A stretch of 64,000 bases of DNA from positions 36,150-100,149 of the forward strand of contig DAOUKR010000036.1 in NCBI GenBank assembly GCA_034421095.1, given 5' to 3'. The notes beneath the pieces were generated by a model. That model did no database searches, was not told the DNA's origin, and saw nothing but the letters and a program-made list of their open reading frames with translations. The stretch comes from JAGWBG01 sp034421095. GTDB lineage: Bacteria; Chloroflexota; Dehalococcoidia; Lucifugimonadales; JAGWBF01. The translations under genes and the position numbers were made by a program. Each line of letters begins with the position of its first letter. The stretch's first letter is position 1. Positions 7,327 to 15,735 of the stretch are shown piece after piece.

Positions 7327-8361
7327 GTGAACTATATGACGATAGTAGCGCGTCTGGCCCTGATATTGCCGGCTATTCTCCTCATGAGTGCTCTGGCCTG
7401 CGGCGGGGACCCAAAGCCAACGGCAAGTCCCCCTCCGGTAGCGCCGGGACTGCTCAGGGTGGCTGCAACTGTTTCACCCATCACAAGCATAGTTGAGAAT
7501 ATAGGTGGAACTCGAATCCACCTGGAAGGCATTGTGCCTGAGGGGACCAACTCCCATACCTTCAAACCTGCTCCGTCCGTCGCCAGGATATTGGCGGACA
7601 CGGACCTCATTGTGCTCAACGGACTATTCCTCGAAGAACCCACACTGGAGATGGCAGAGGCCAACAGGAAGCCCGACACGGTGATCTTGATGCTGGGTGA
7701 CCGGTCCATATCAAGGGAAGACTGGCAGTTTGACTTCTCCTTCCCTGAGTCCCAAAACCGTCCGAACCCTCATCTGTGGACTGACCCCCTGCTGGCCCTT
7801 CGATATGCTGAACTGGTCAGGGATGAATTGGTGAGGCTGGACCCGCCAAACGCTGAATATTACAACGGAAACTTTGACGCGTTCCAAGTTCGTATAGCCG
7901 AACTTGATAGAGGTATCAGTGCGGTCGTGCAGACGATTCCCATTGACAACCGGAAATTGCTCACCTACCATGACTCCTGGGCGTACTTCGCCAAGCGGTA
8001 CGGCATGACGGTTATCGGTGCTGCCCAGCCCTCGGACTTTTCAGAACCCTCGGCCCAAGAGGTCGCCCACCTGATAGAACAGGTTAAAGAATTCGACTTG
8101 CCCTCGGTTTTCGGCTCGGAGGTGTTTCCCAGCGACGTACTCGAAACTATCGCCAGGGAGAGCGGCGCAAAGTTCGTTGACCAGCTGCGAGATGACGACC
8201 TCCCGGGTAGCCCCGGCGACCCACGCCACTCCTATCTCGGCCTGATGCTCCAGAATATGGAGATTATGATACCCGCTCTGGGCGGAGACGCAGAAGCTCT
8301 CGCCCAGTTCGACCCAAGCCAGGTATTTGAGGGGGATAGCCGTGCGATATATCCCCAATAA
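7327..8361 (+). CDS. znuA: Zinc/manganese ABC transporter substrate-binding lipoprotein (ZnuA/TroA family)
   Basis: Cluster A-1 metal-binding protein. A hydrophobic signal sequence ends in a lipobox-like SALAC (Cys about residue 25), then a Pro/Ser linker, so it should be anchored outside the membrane. Metal-ligand histidines are visible in GTNSHTFKPAP (about residue 77), NPHLWTDP (about 149) and YHDSWAYFAKRYG, and a late SEVFPSD segment supplies acidic residues. The GTG at 7327 is chosen because TTGGAG sits six bases upstream; ATG 7336 is an alternative. There is no long His-rich loop, so zinc versus manganese is not settled. It heads an operon with the ATPase and permease that follow. Confidence 0.88.
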   Translation: MNYMTIVARLALILPAILLMSALACGGDPKPTASPPPVAPGLLRVAATVSPITSIVENIGGTRIHLEGIVPEGTNSHTFKPAPSVARILADTDLIVLNGLFLEEPTLEMAEANRKPDTVILMLGDRSISREDWQFDFSFPESQNRPNPHLWTDPLLALRYAELVRDELVRLDPPNAEYYNGNFDAFQVRIAELDRGISAVVQTIPIDNRKLLTYHDSWAYFAKRYGMTVIGAAQPSDFSEPSAQEVAHLIEQVKEFDLPSVFGSEVFPSDVLETIARESGAKFVDQLRDDDLPGSPGDPRHSYLGLMLQNMEIMIPALGGDAEALAQFDPSQVFEGDSRAIYPQ

Positions 8362-8372
8362 GGTTATGTAAA

Positions 8373-9236
8373 ATGCTTCATCCATTCCCCCATGAACACG
8401 AGCAGGGCAAGTGCGTAGTCGAGCTAAAGGACGCGACTTGCGGTTACGAAGGCCAGCACGTAATCTCCAACGTTACTCTCAGCATAATGGAAGGCGACTT
8501 CGCCGGGCTTTTGGGACCCAGTGGATCCGGCAAGACCACTCTCCTGCGCTCCATTCTCGGAGCCGTGGACATGTACGACGGGGAGGTCATGGTGAACGGA
8601 GTCCCAATTACCCAGAAGCGACCCAGGATAGGCTACGTGCCCCAGCTAGAGACCATTGACTGGAATTTCCCCGTGACCGTAGAGGAAGCGGTGATGATGG
8701 GATGCACCATGAACAACGCTTTCTTCCCCTGGTTTAGACGCCAGGAGAAGGGACTTGCCCTGGAGATGCTGGAGCGGCTGAGTATATCGCACCTCCTTAA
8801 ACGACACATCAGAGAGCTATCCGGCGGGCAGCAGCAGAGGGTTTTCCTTGCCAGGGCCTTGGTGAGCAATCCGAGCCTTCTCCTGCTGGATGAGCCTACC
8901 GCAGGAGTTGACATCAAGACCAGGGATGACGTCATGCACTTGTTACATGAGCTTAATCACCAGGGGGTCACGATTCTCATGACCACCCACGAAATTAACG
9001 CTGTCGCAGCACACCTGCCCCGGGTGGTATGTCTGAACGGCCGTATTGTGGCCGACGGCCCACCATCCGACGTGTTTACACCTGAGACTTTCAGGCTAAC
9101 TTATAACGCCGAGATGCCGGTGATTCATTACGAGGGGATGACGTTGGTGGCAGAAAGTCCCCACTTCTTTGGTCGGAACGGACAGTCGGAGACTCCGAAA
9201 GATACCACCCCAACAAGGGAAGCTAAGGGTGTTTGA
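8373..9236 (+). CDS. znuC: Metal ABC transporter ATP-binding protein (ZnuC-like)
   Basis: Cytoplasmic ATPase that powers the zinc/manganese importer. Motifs in order: Walker A GPSGSGKTTL, Q-loop GYVPQLETIDWNFPVTVEEA, signature LSGGQQQRVFLARAL, Walker B LLLLDEPTAGVD, and H-loop TTHEINA. VPQ...DWNFP is typical of the manganese/zinc (MntB/ZnuC) ATPases. It begins 11 bases after the binding protein stop, and its stop overlaps the permease start (GTGTTTGA), which points to coupled translation. The 287-residue length is normal with a slightly long C-terminal tail. Confidence 0.93.
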   Translation: MLHPFPHEHEQGKCVVELKDATCGYEGQHVISNVTLSIMEGDFAGLLGPSGSGKTTLLRSILGAVDMYDGEVMVNGVPITQKRPRIGYVPQLETIDWNFPVTVEEAVMMGCTMNNAFFPWFRRQEKGLALEMLERLSISHLLKRHIRELSGGQQQRVFLARALVSNPSLLLLDEPTAGVDIKTRDDVMHLLHELNHQGVTILMTTHEINAVAAHLPRVVCLNGRIVADGPPSDVFTPETFRLTYNAEMPVIHYEGMTLVAESPHFFGRNGQSETPKDTTPTREAKGV

Positions 9237-10104
9237 GCCTTTTCAATACGAATTCTTCATAAGGGGCCTTGTAGCCGCCACCCTCGTGGGCGGGCTATGC
9301 GGACTTATCGGCGTTTACATCATATTGAGGCGCATGTCCTACATAGGCCACGGTCTGGCTCATGCCATTTTCGGTGGGGCAGTGGTCAGCTATATTATGT
9401 CATTCAACTTCTTTATCGGAGCAAGCGTCTGGGGCTTTCTGTCGGCTCTTCTCATCACCATCACGACCCGGAAGAGGCAGATTGGCGCCGATGCAGCTAT
9501 TGGCATCATCACTACAGCCAGCTTCGCCCTGGGCATTGCCCTGGTTAGCCGCTACAAGACCTTCACCCGCAGCTTCGATGCTGCACTGTTTGGCGACATT
9601 CTGGGGGTCAGCCAGGGCGACCTGGTAGCTATCGTAGCCGTAACTGTCGCCGCATTGGTTATTGTATTCCTGGGATATAAGCTACTGCTGTTTGCCACCT
9701 TCGATGAGGAGGTGGCCCGCTACTACGGCGTACCCACCGGATGGATAGATACCATGTTCTCCCTGGTCCTGGCCGCTACCATCGTAGTATCCATGCAAGT
9801 CCTGGGCGTCACCCTCATCGCTGCCGCCATCGTTATCCCACCCGTAGTGGCCCGCCTGCTGACTGATAGCTTCAGGAGCATGGTGCTTCTATCCACGGGA
9901 ATAGGCGCATTCTGTGGACTCTCAGGGATTTACATTAGCTGGTATGTTGACGTGTCCTCCGGGGCAAGCATAGTCCTCTTCTCGGCGGCGCTATTCATAC
10001 TAGCTCTGGCTGTAGGGCCAATCCGAAGCCGCCTGGCATCGGCCAGAGGAAAGGCATCCGGCGGGATTTCACGGCTCCAACGCACTTCCGGCTCTCTTCA
10101 CTAG
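9229..10104 (+). CDS. znuB: Metal ABC transporter permease (ABC-3 family, ZnuB-like)
   Basis: Membrane channel of the zinc/manganese importer, 291 residues, about eight or nine hydrophobic helices. It has the family's LRRMSYIGHGLAHAIFGG motif near the N-terminus and LGVTLIAAAIVIPPVVARLL near the C-terminus. The GTG at 9229 is favoured: it overlaps the ATPase stop by eight bases and has AAGGGA about eight bases upstream. A further upstream start would add a non-hydrophobic extension unlike the family. It completes the binding protein-ATPase-permease operon. Confidence 0.92.
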   Translation: MFEPFQYEFFIRGLVAATLVGGLCGLIGVYIILRRMSYIGHGLAHAIFGGAVVSYIMSFNFFIGASVWGFLSALLITITTRKRQIGADAAIGIITTASFALGIALVSRYKTFTRSFDAALFGDILGVSQGDLVAIVAVTVAALVIVFLGYKLLLFATFDEEVARYYGVPTGWIDTMFSLVLAATIVVSMQVLGVTLIAAAIVIPPVVARLLTDSFRSMVLLSTGIGAFCGLSGIYISWYVDVSSGASIVLFSAALFILALAVGPIRSRLASARGKASGGISRLQRTSGSLH

Positions 10105-10269
10105 CAGCGCGTGAGGGCATCCCTTGAGATTATTCAGAATTGGCCCTCTCATTTGCCACGCCAATCACGTCGTCCCAATACTCGCTGCCCAGATGTGAGG
10201 GGAGAATGGCCGGGGAAATCCCTGGCAGTCCTCCTGATGATATTGGGCCTAGCACCGGTTCTCGCCAGA

Positions 10270-10278
10270 TGTTATTAT
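10270..10278 (+). promoter_or_regulatory. Extended -10 promoter candidate
   Basis: TGTTATTAT matches an extended -10 element (TGN plus TATTAT at 10273-10278), about 27 bases before the ATG of the unknown gene that heads the aromatic-amino-acid cluster. No good -35 is visible, as is usual for extended -10 promoters. The stretch from 10105 to this site holds nothing else I recognise. Confidence 0.35.
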
Positions 10279-10304
10279 AGATTCAAAATCGGAGGAAGGT
10301 TTAG

Positions 10305-11093
10305 ATGAGCAAGCTTCTGGACAGGCTAGAAAGGGTCAATCGTGGGCCCACTGCATCCCTGGGTTTCGGTGCAGCAGCACGAGTGAAGAAGATCCGACCC
10401 ATGGCCCTGATCGGTACGTTGTCTGACCCTGGCAAGGCTGTTGAGGGAGCTTCCGACTTGGCAAAGATAGATGCCGATGGTGCCTTGATAGACGGCCTGG
10501 ACCTGGAAAAAATCCAAAAGCAGCTGGCTGAGGCCCTGGACACCGTTCCCTGGGGCGTGAGGGTCCCGGGTCTCGATAGTGAGCAGGTGAGCCAGTACAA
10601 AGAGCAAGGTTGTGATTTCATGGCCTTCCCAGCCGAAAAGGCCCTTCTGGAAGCCCTTGGACAAGCTGACACCGCTTACATCTTGAGTATTCAGCCGGAC
10701 ATAGACGACAAGCTTCTTCGCGCCATAGAGACCCTTCCGGTGGACGCGGTGCTCCTGCCCTTCAAATCCACTGACCCACCCCTGACCCTCGAGCACCTCA
10801 TGACCATTAGCTCCGTGCGTCGCGCCTTCAGCAAGTACCTGCTGCTGGAGATACCGGGCACTCCCACGTCCAAAGAGATGGAGGCATTGAGAGACATCGG
10901 TGTGAATGGCCTGGTTGTAGACACCACCGTCGTCTCGGCTGAGAAGCTTGCGGGACTGCATGAAGAGCTATTGGAGTTGCCAAGGCGCAGAAGAGACAGG
11001 AGTGAGAGGGCCACGGCAATCCTACCGGGGACAGTCTACCAACAGTCAGGCGCTCCGTCCCGTCGAGAAGAGGAAGAGGAAGAAGATGAATAG
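10305..11093 (+). CDS. Conserved-looking protein of unknown function (TIM-barrel-like)
   Basis: 262 residues with a strong GGAGGAAGG Shine-Dalgarno eleven bases or less before the ATG. I do not recognise a named family. Repeating strand-helix units such as RPMALIGTLSDPGKAVEGA, GALIDGLDLEKIQKQL, VDAVLLPFKSTDPPLTLEHL and EMEALRDIGVNGLVVDTT look like a partial beta/alpha barrel, of the kind seen in aldolase or phosphate-binding barrels. The C-terminus is low-complexity and acidic (a run of Glu after RRRRDRSE). No signal peptide or membrane segment is seen. It precedes tyrA by 77 bases on the same strand, so a co-transcribed role near aromatic metabolism is possible but unproven. Confidence 0.75.
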   Translation: MSKLLDRLERVNRGPTASLGFGAAARVKKIRPMALIGTLSDPGKAVEGASDLAKIDADGALIDGLDLEKIQKQLAEALDTVPWGVRVPGLDSEQVSQYKEQGCDFMAFPAEKALLEALGQADTAYILSIQPDIDDKLLRAIETLPVDAVLLPFKSTDPPLTLEHLMTISSVRRAFSKYLLLEIPGTPTSKEMEALRDIGVNGLVVDTTVVSAEKLAGLHEELLELPRRRRDRSERATAILPGTVYQQSGAPSRREEEEEEDE

Positions 11094-11170
11094 CCCCTGT
11101 AGACGGAGTATCAGTGTACGCCGCCGGACGGAGGGATGCCCAGCGCCACTGGCACAGAAGGAGGCATGAA

Positions 11171-12193
11171 GTGAGTAAGATAGCAATTATCGGCACCGGC
11201 CTTATAGGAACTTCACTTGGGTTGGCAATCAAGAAGTCCGGTTTCAGAGACATTGAAATCGTAGGGACTGACAAAGAACGAAGTCATGCTTCAAAGGCCC
11301 AGAGCATGGGCGCCATTGACCGGACTTCAGGGAATCTGCCAAGTACAGTTGAAGACGCCCAGATAGTGATAATCGCTACCCCGGTGCAGGCTACAGAGTA
11401 TGTGATGGAGGTCATAGCGCCACGTCTGATGGAAGGTGTCCTAGTCACCGATACGGGCAGTTGCAAGAGTGTCGTCATGGAGTGGGCAGACAAATATCTG
11501 CCACGCCACGCAAGTTTTGTGGGTGGCAACCCCATGGTCGGCAAGGACGGCGACGGACCGTCGGCAGCCGACGGCAACATCTTTCGTGACCGCCCTTACT
11601 GCGTAATCCCGGCACACAGAGCGAATGGAGACGCGGTGAAGCAGATGTCGGACATGGTCAGTGCCATTGGAGCCAAACCTTATTTCATAGACGTAGCGGA
11701 GCACGACAGCTTTGTCTGCGCGGTGACCCAACTGCCCCTTCTGATTTCCATGGCTCTCGTCGGCTGCACTTCCAAAAGCCCGTCATGGGACGACATAGCC
11801 CAAATAGCATCTACCCAATACAAGGACCTGACCAGCCAGGCGTCCGGTGACCCGGATACCCATAAAGATATATTCCTCAGCGACACCGAAAACACGGTCC
11901 ACTGGATAGATGCTTTCATCAAGGAACTGTACGACATACGGCAAATTCTGACTCGCGAATCAGAGGATAAGCTGCAAGACCTGGAGAAGGTATTCACCCA
12001 GGCAGTAGAGGCCCGTAATCGTTGGCTCGCCGGTGCGATAACGCCCGGATACAGGGAGGCTGCCAACCGACCGGCCATACCTTCGGCGGGAGAGAATATG
12101 GCAGACTTGTTCCTGGGCAGTCATCAAACCCGTCGCCGCCTCTTCGGAATGTTAGGGGGAAACAGCGACCGGGACTCCAAAGGCAAGAAGTAA
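11171..12193 (+). CDS. tyrA: Prephenate dehydrogenase
   Basis: Catalyses NAD-dependent oxidative decarboxylation of prephenate to 4-hydroxyphenylpyruvate in tyrosine synthesis. The Rossmann fingerprint IIGTGLIGTSLGLAIKKSG is at the very N-terminus. Next come AQIVIIATPVQAT, LVTDTGSCKS, the substrate-pocket segment FVGGNPMVGKDGDGPSAAD and a helical C-terminal domain with AVTQLPLLIS. The GTG at 11171 is chosen because AAGGAGG lies seven bases upstream and the Rossmann strand starts at once; the upstream in-frame extension is Arg/His-rich and unlikely. There is no chorismate mutase or ACT domain. It is followed after 19 bases by aroA. Confidence 0.92.
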   Translation: MSKIAIIGTGLIGTSLGLAIKKSGFRDIEIVGTDKERSHASKAQSMGAIDRTSGNLPSTVEDAQIVIIATPVQATEYVMEVIAPRLMEGVLVTDTGSCKSVVMEWADKYLPRHASFVGGNPMVGKDGDGPSAADGNIFRDRPYCVIPAHRANGDAVKQMSDMVSAIGAKPYFIDVAEHDSFVCAVTQLPLLISMALVGCTSKSPSWDDIAQIASTQYKDLTSQASGDPDTHKDIFLSDTENTVHWIDAFIKELYDIRQILTRESEDKLQDLEKVFTQAVEARNRWLAGAITPGYREAANRPAIPSAGENMADLFLGSHQTRRRLFGMLGGNSDRDSKGKK

Positions 12194-12212
12194 ATCGGGG
12201 GGAAGCCCATAC

Positions 12213-13508
12213 TTGAGACAAATCATCAGAAGGCCACAGACCCTTAGAGGCTCTATAGCTCCACCAGGAGACAAGTCGGTATCGCATCGGGCCCTTATAC
12301 TAAATGCGATCGCAAATGGGACGGCGAAGGTTACCGGCCTCTCCGACGGCGAGGATGTTGTTTCCACCGCACGTTGCCTCAGAGACCTGGGAGTCCGGAT
12401 AGAGTCTGGAGATGCTGAGGGCACGGCCATTATATTTGGTTCTCAGGGCTGTTTGAATGAGCCTGGAGACATTCTCGATGCCGGCAACAGCGGCACGTCA
12501 ATGCGCCTACTATCAGGTCTGCTAGCCAGCCAGCCCTTCCTCTCAGTGCTGAGCGGTGACCATTCCCTCCGCTCTCGCCCCATGGGCAGAATAGTGCATC
12601 CATTGAGTCAGATGGGCGCCCACATCCAGGGCAGAAACAACAACACTTTGGCCCCACTGGTGATTCGGGGTGGTTCGCTAAAGAGCATCGAATACACCAT
12701 GCCAGTAGCAAGCGCCCAGGTCAAATCCGCTATCATGCTGGCGGGACTGTCAGCCGAGGGAAACACGATACTTCACCAACCGTCCCGCTCCCGTGACCAC
12801 ACGGAGCGCATGGTGATGGCCATGGGAGGGAGCGTGCAGGAAGACGGTCTTGACTTGATTTTGAAGCCCGGGAGCCTGTTATCCGTGGACGTTAATGTGC
12901 CGGGTGACATTAGCGCCGCCGCCTTCTGGATAGTGGCAGGCCTATGCCACCCGGACGCCAGAATAAGAATCAAAGACGTCGGAATTAACCCCAGCCGGGC
13001 AGGTATCCTTGAGGTGCTGGAGGCTATGGGTGCCAGAATCACGCTGGAGTCCCCACGGTCTGAGGGAGGTGAACCCGTGGCTGACCTCGTGGCGGAGTCC
13101 AGCGACCTGGAGGCCGTCGAGATAGCCGGAGACCTGCTGCCCCGCCTCATAGATGAAGTGCCCGTGCTGGCGGTAGCGGCCTGTTTTGCCAGGGGCACCA
13201 CCGTAATCAGAGACGCCCAGGAACTACGGGTCAAAGAGTCGGACAGAATCAGCACCACGGTGAACGAGCTGTCTCGCTTGGGTGCCAGCATCGAAGAGAC
13301 GGAAGACGGAATGAAGATTCGCGGGACCGGCACACTGGCCGGCGACCAATGCGGCAGCCACGATGACCACCGTCTGGCTATGGCCCTTGCGGTGGCCGGG
13401 CTGGTATCCGACGGTGAGACGGTGATAGATGGCGCTCAGGCCGCCTCAATATCGTATCCACAGTTCTGGCAGCACATCCGGGAACTAGACGAAGGGTCCC
13501 TTTCTTGA
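12213..13508 (+). CDS. aroA: 3-phosphoshikimate 1-carboxyvinyltransferase (EPSP synthase)
   Basis: Condenses shikimate-3-phosphate with phosphoenolpyruvate, the sixth step of the shikimate pathway. 431 residues, normal length. Diagnostic segments: PPGDKSVSHRALI near the start (PEP-binding lysine), ILDAGNSGTSMRLLSGLLAS, SAQVKSAIMLAGL, and near the end LRVKESDRISTT and DDHRLAMALAVAGL. The start is TTG with a GGGGGGA Shine-Dalgarno about nine bases upstream. The stop overlaps the next start (TTGA), so gmk is translationally coupled. The lack of an extra insertion fits the bacterial single-function enzyme. Confidence 0.96.
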   Translation: MRQIIRRPQTLRGSIAPPGDKSVSHRALILNAIANGTAKVTGLSDGEDVVSTARCLRDLGVRIESGDAEGTAIIFGSQGCLNEPGDILDAGNSGTSMRLLSGLLASQPFLSVLSGDHSLRSRPMGRIVHPLSQMGAHIQGRNNNTLAPLVIRGGSLKSIEYTMPVASAQVKSAIMLAGLSAEGNTILHQPSRSRDHTERMVMAMGGSVQEDGLDLILKPGSLLSVDVNVPGDISAAAFWIVAGLCHPDARIRIKDVGINPSRAGILEVLEAMGARITLESPRSEGGEPVADLVAESSDLEAVEIAGDLLPRLIDEVPVLAVAACFARGTTVIRDAQELRVKESDRISTTVNELSRLGASIEETEDGMKIRGTGTLAGDQCGSHDDHRLAMALAVAGLVSDGETVIDGAQAASISYPQFWQHIRELDEGSLS

Positions 13509-14131
13509 GCGCCGAAAACTCAGACTACCCATACACTAGCGGATGCCCGCTGTTGGTAGTGTTGTCCGGGCCTTCCGGCGTAGGGAAGGACGCTGTTCTG
13601 GGCGTACTGCGAACCCTGGAACGTCCCTGGTATTTCGCGGTTACGGCCACAACCCGCCCCAAACGCCCTGGGGAGAGAGACGGAATAGACTATATCTTCC
13701 TCGAACCCGGGAAGTTCCAGGCAATGGTGAAGCAGGGCGAGTTCCTGGAGTACGCTCAGGTCTACGGTAACTGGTATGGCGTGCCCAAGGAACAGATACG
13801 TCATGCCAGGGAAGAGGGTTTGGACACGATATTGAAGGTGGACGTGCAGGGTGCCTCTACCATCAAGGCCCTGGTCCCGGATGCGGTATTCATATTCCTC
13901 GTCCCATCTTCCATTGAGGAGTTACAACGGCGGTTAAGCCTGCGTGCTACGGAATCGGCGGCAGACCTGGAGGTCCGCACCGGCATAGCCAGACAAGAGA
14001 TGGAACTCATGTCGTCCTTCGACTACGCTGTGGTGAACCGCGACGGCTGCCTTGACCAGTCGGTGACGTGTATAGACGCAATCATTCTGGCCGAACGGTG
14101 CCGCGCGTCACCACGTCAAGTTTCTATCTAA
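13505..14131 (+). CDS. gmk: Guanylate kinase
   Basis: Phosphorylates GMP to GDP with ATP. The P-loop VLSGPSGVGKDAVL at about residue 20 is followed by the GMP-binding TATTRPKRPGERDGIDYIF, then GEFLEYAQVYGNWYGVPKEQI, LKVDVQGASTIK and the lid RLSLRATESAADLEVR. Length (208 aa) is normal. The TTG start overlaps the aroA stop by four bases. In many bacteria the gene after aroA is cytidylate kinase, so a guanylate kinase here is a small departure. The GMP-specific motifs clearly favour gmk over cmk. Confidence 0.92.
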   Translation: MSAENSDYPYTSGCPLLVVLSGPSGVGKDAVLGVLRTLERPWYFAVTATTRPKRPGERDGIDYIFLEPGKFQAMVKQGEFLEYAQVYGNWYGVPKEQIRHAREEGLDTILKVDVQGASTIKALVPDAVFIFLVPSSIEELQRRLSLRATESAADLEVRTGIARQEMELMSSFDYAVVNRDGCLDQSVTCIDAIILAERCRASPRQVSI

Positions 14132-14206
14132 CCCTATCCAGCTAACCACATGGTATGTTATTCTCGTATGGAATCACAGTGTATCAAATTCTTTGGGGGA
14201 ACGACC

Positions 14207-15097
14207 TTGGAGCAGACCCAGGAAACGAAGCCTAAGCGCAGACTGCCGGAGTGGATGAAAGTTCGAATGCCCGGCGGTCCCAGCTACATAGAGTTGAAAA
14301 ACCTCCTCCGGGATGCAGAGCTTCACACCGTCTGCGAAGAGGCCCAATGTCCCAATATCGGCGATTGCTGGGAGCGCCGCAGCGCCACCTTCATGATTCT
14401 GGGGGATATATGCACCCGTCGGTGTCACTATTGCGCCGTCACCACAGGCAGGCCCACGGGAATTGACATCATGGAGCCGGACCGGCTGGCCCGCACGGTG
14501 AAACACATGGGCCTCAAATACTGTGTTATTACCTCGGTAAACAGGGATGATTTGGCCGACGGCGGAGCTTTTATCTTCGCCATGTGCATCCGGAAGATAA
14601 AGCAGGAGATGCCAGACTGCAAGGTAGAGGTTCTCATCCCCGATTTCGACGGCTCTCTGCCAGCCCTGAAAACCGCAATCAACGCCGGGCCTGACGTCCT
14701 CAACCACAATATCGAGTCGTGCAAGCGAGTATTTCCAAAGGTCAGACCCAAGGGAGACTACCAACGCTCCCTCGAGCTATTGGCAAGGGTAAAGGAGATA
14801 GACCCAACTATGCCCACCAAATCGGGGATAATCGTGGGCATGGGCGAGGAGTTCGACGAGGTCGCGGACACCATGAAGGACCTGCGGAGCGTAGGCTGCG
14901 AACTGCTTACGATAGGCCAGTATCTCCGCCCCTCGGAAGTACACGTACCCATTTCCAGGTTCTACACTCCCGCCGAGTTCGCTGAGCTCCGTGACATCGG
15001 GATGTCACTGGGGTTCAGGCACGTCGCATCCGGCCCCCTGGTCAGAAGCTCCTATCACGCCGACGAGCAGCACGCGGCGGCCTCGCAGAAAGTCTGA
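14207..15097 (+). CDS. lipA: Lipoyl synthase
   Basis: Radical-SAM enzyme that inserts two sulfurs into protein-bound octanoyl groups. Both iron-sulfur motifs are intact: the auxiliary cluster CEEAQCPNIGDC (about residues 43, 48, 54) and the SAM cluster CTRRCHYC (about 69, 73, 76). The C-terminal GPLVRSSYHADE supplies the serine ligand of the auxiliary cluster. VITSVNRDDLADGGA and YLRPSEVHVPISRFYTP are also typical. The TTG at 14207, preceded by GGGGGA, is chosen; ATG 14168 would add 13 poorly conserved residues. It stands 75 bases after gmk. No lipB is adjacent. Confidence 0.93.
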   Translation: MEQTQETKPKRRLPEWMKVRMPGGPSYIELKNLLRDAELHTVCEEAQCPNIGDCWERRSATFMILGDICTRRCHYCAVTTGRPTGIDIMEPDRLARTVKHMGLKYCVITSVNRDDLADGGAFIFAMCIRKIKQEMPDCKVEVLIPDFDGSLPALKTAINAGPDVLNHNIESCKRVFPKVRPKGDYQRSLELLARVKEIDPTMPTKSGIIVGMGEEFDEVADTMKDLRSVGCELLTIGQYLRPSEVHVPISRFYTPAEFAELRDIGMSLGFRHVASGPLVRSSYHADEQHAAASQKV

Positions 15098-15133
15098 TTC
15101 ATGCCGCTATTTAATCACCCATCCCTAATTCTA

Positions 15134-15267
15134 AGAGGGTGTTTCTAAAGTGGCGTTCCAAACCTCCTCTCCCTTGATGGGAGAGGATTGAGGTGAGGGT
15201 GATACCCCTCATCCCAGCCTTCTCCCGCAAGGGGAGAAGGGGCTTTACAAGCATGTTCTGAGGCCCA
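15134..15267. repeat. Dispersed palindromic repeat (second copy)
   Basis: This fills much of the gene-free gap 15098-15398. It shares with 2378-2474 the GGGTGATACCC core, the TCTCCC...GGGAGA hairpins and a tail of TTACAA followed by TTCTGAGGCCC or its variant. The hairpin CTTCTCCC-gcaa-GGGGAGAAG at about 15219-15239 is the strongest stem. It is non-coding and the function is unknown. The remaining gap sequence shows nothing recognisable. Confidence 0.7.
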
Positions 15268-15398
15268 GATGGGTTTGCCGCACCCTATTCTCAGCGTATC
15301 GGATGTCTACACGGGACCCCCTCCCTGCTTTCCGTAGACACCTCGCTACTATCATCCCATGTTAATATCGTAGGGCATATTTGCTACAGAGGAATGGA

Positions 15399-15710
15399 AT
15401 GGGGTCAGACAGTTTCGTAATAGGTACTTCGGAAGAGGGCACTTCATGGGCGGAGTTACAAGGCAGCCGGATTGCAATACACCGGACCTCCCAACAACCC
15501 GACCCGGGCCATGAAGTATTGTTCGTATGGGACGTAGATACCGTCCATAACATACTTTCATGGGCAACCCAAGGCCAAGCTGTGACCGCCTACATGACCG
15601 GCCCGATGGCCCACCAGATTCGTGAACATTCAAAAGAGTTGGGCATGACACCCGAGATGTTTGTGTGGCACGCAGTGAAGGTGTTCATCGAGACCGGTAC
15701 GAGTCCCTAA
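15399..15710 (+). CDS. Small protein of unknown function
   Basis: 103 residues from ATG 15399 (AGAGGA lies about ten bases upstream). I recognise no family. It starts MGSDSFVIGTSEEGTSWAEL, has a central strand pair around AIHRTSQQ and EVLFVWDVDTVH, and a helical C-terminus with LGMTPEMFVWHAVKVFIETG that could be a short ribbon-helix-helix-like segment. No membrane segment. It lies between a repeat and an amidohydrolase gene, 25 bases before the latter, so it may be co-transcribed. Moderate confidence that it is real. Confidence 0.5.
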   Translation: MGSDSFVIGTSEEGTSWAELQGSRIAIHRTSQQPDPGHEVLFVWDVDTVHNILSWATQGQAVTAYMTGPMAHQIREHSKELGMTPEMFVWHAVKVFIETGTSP

Positions 15711-15735
15711 ACCGGATATGTTGTGAGTGTGCGAA

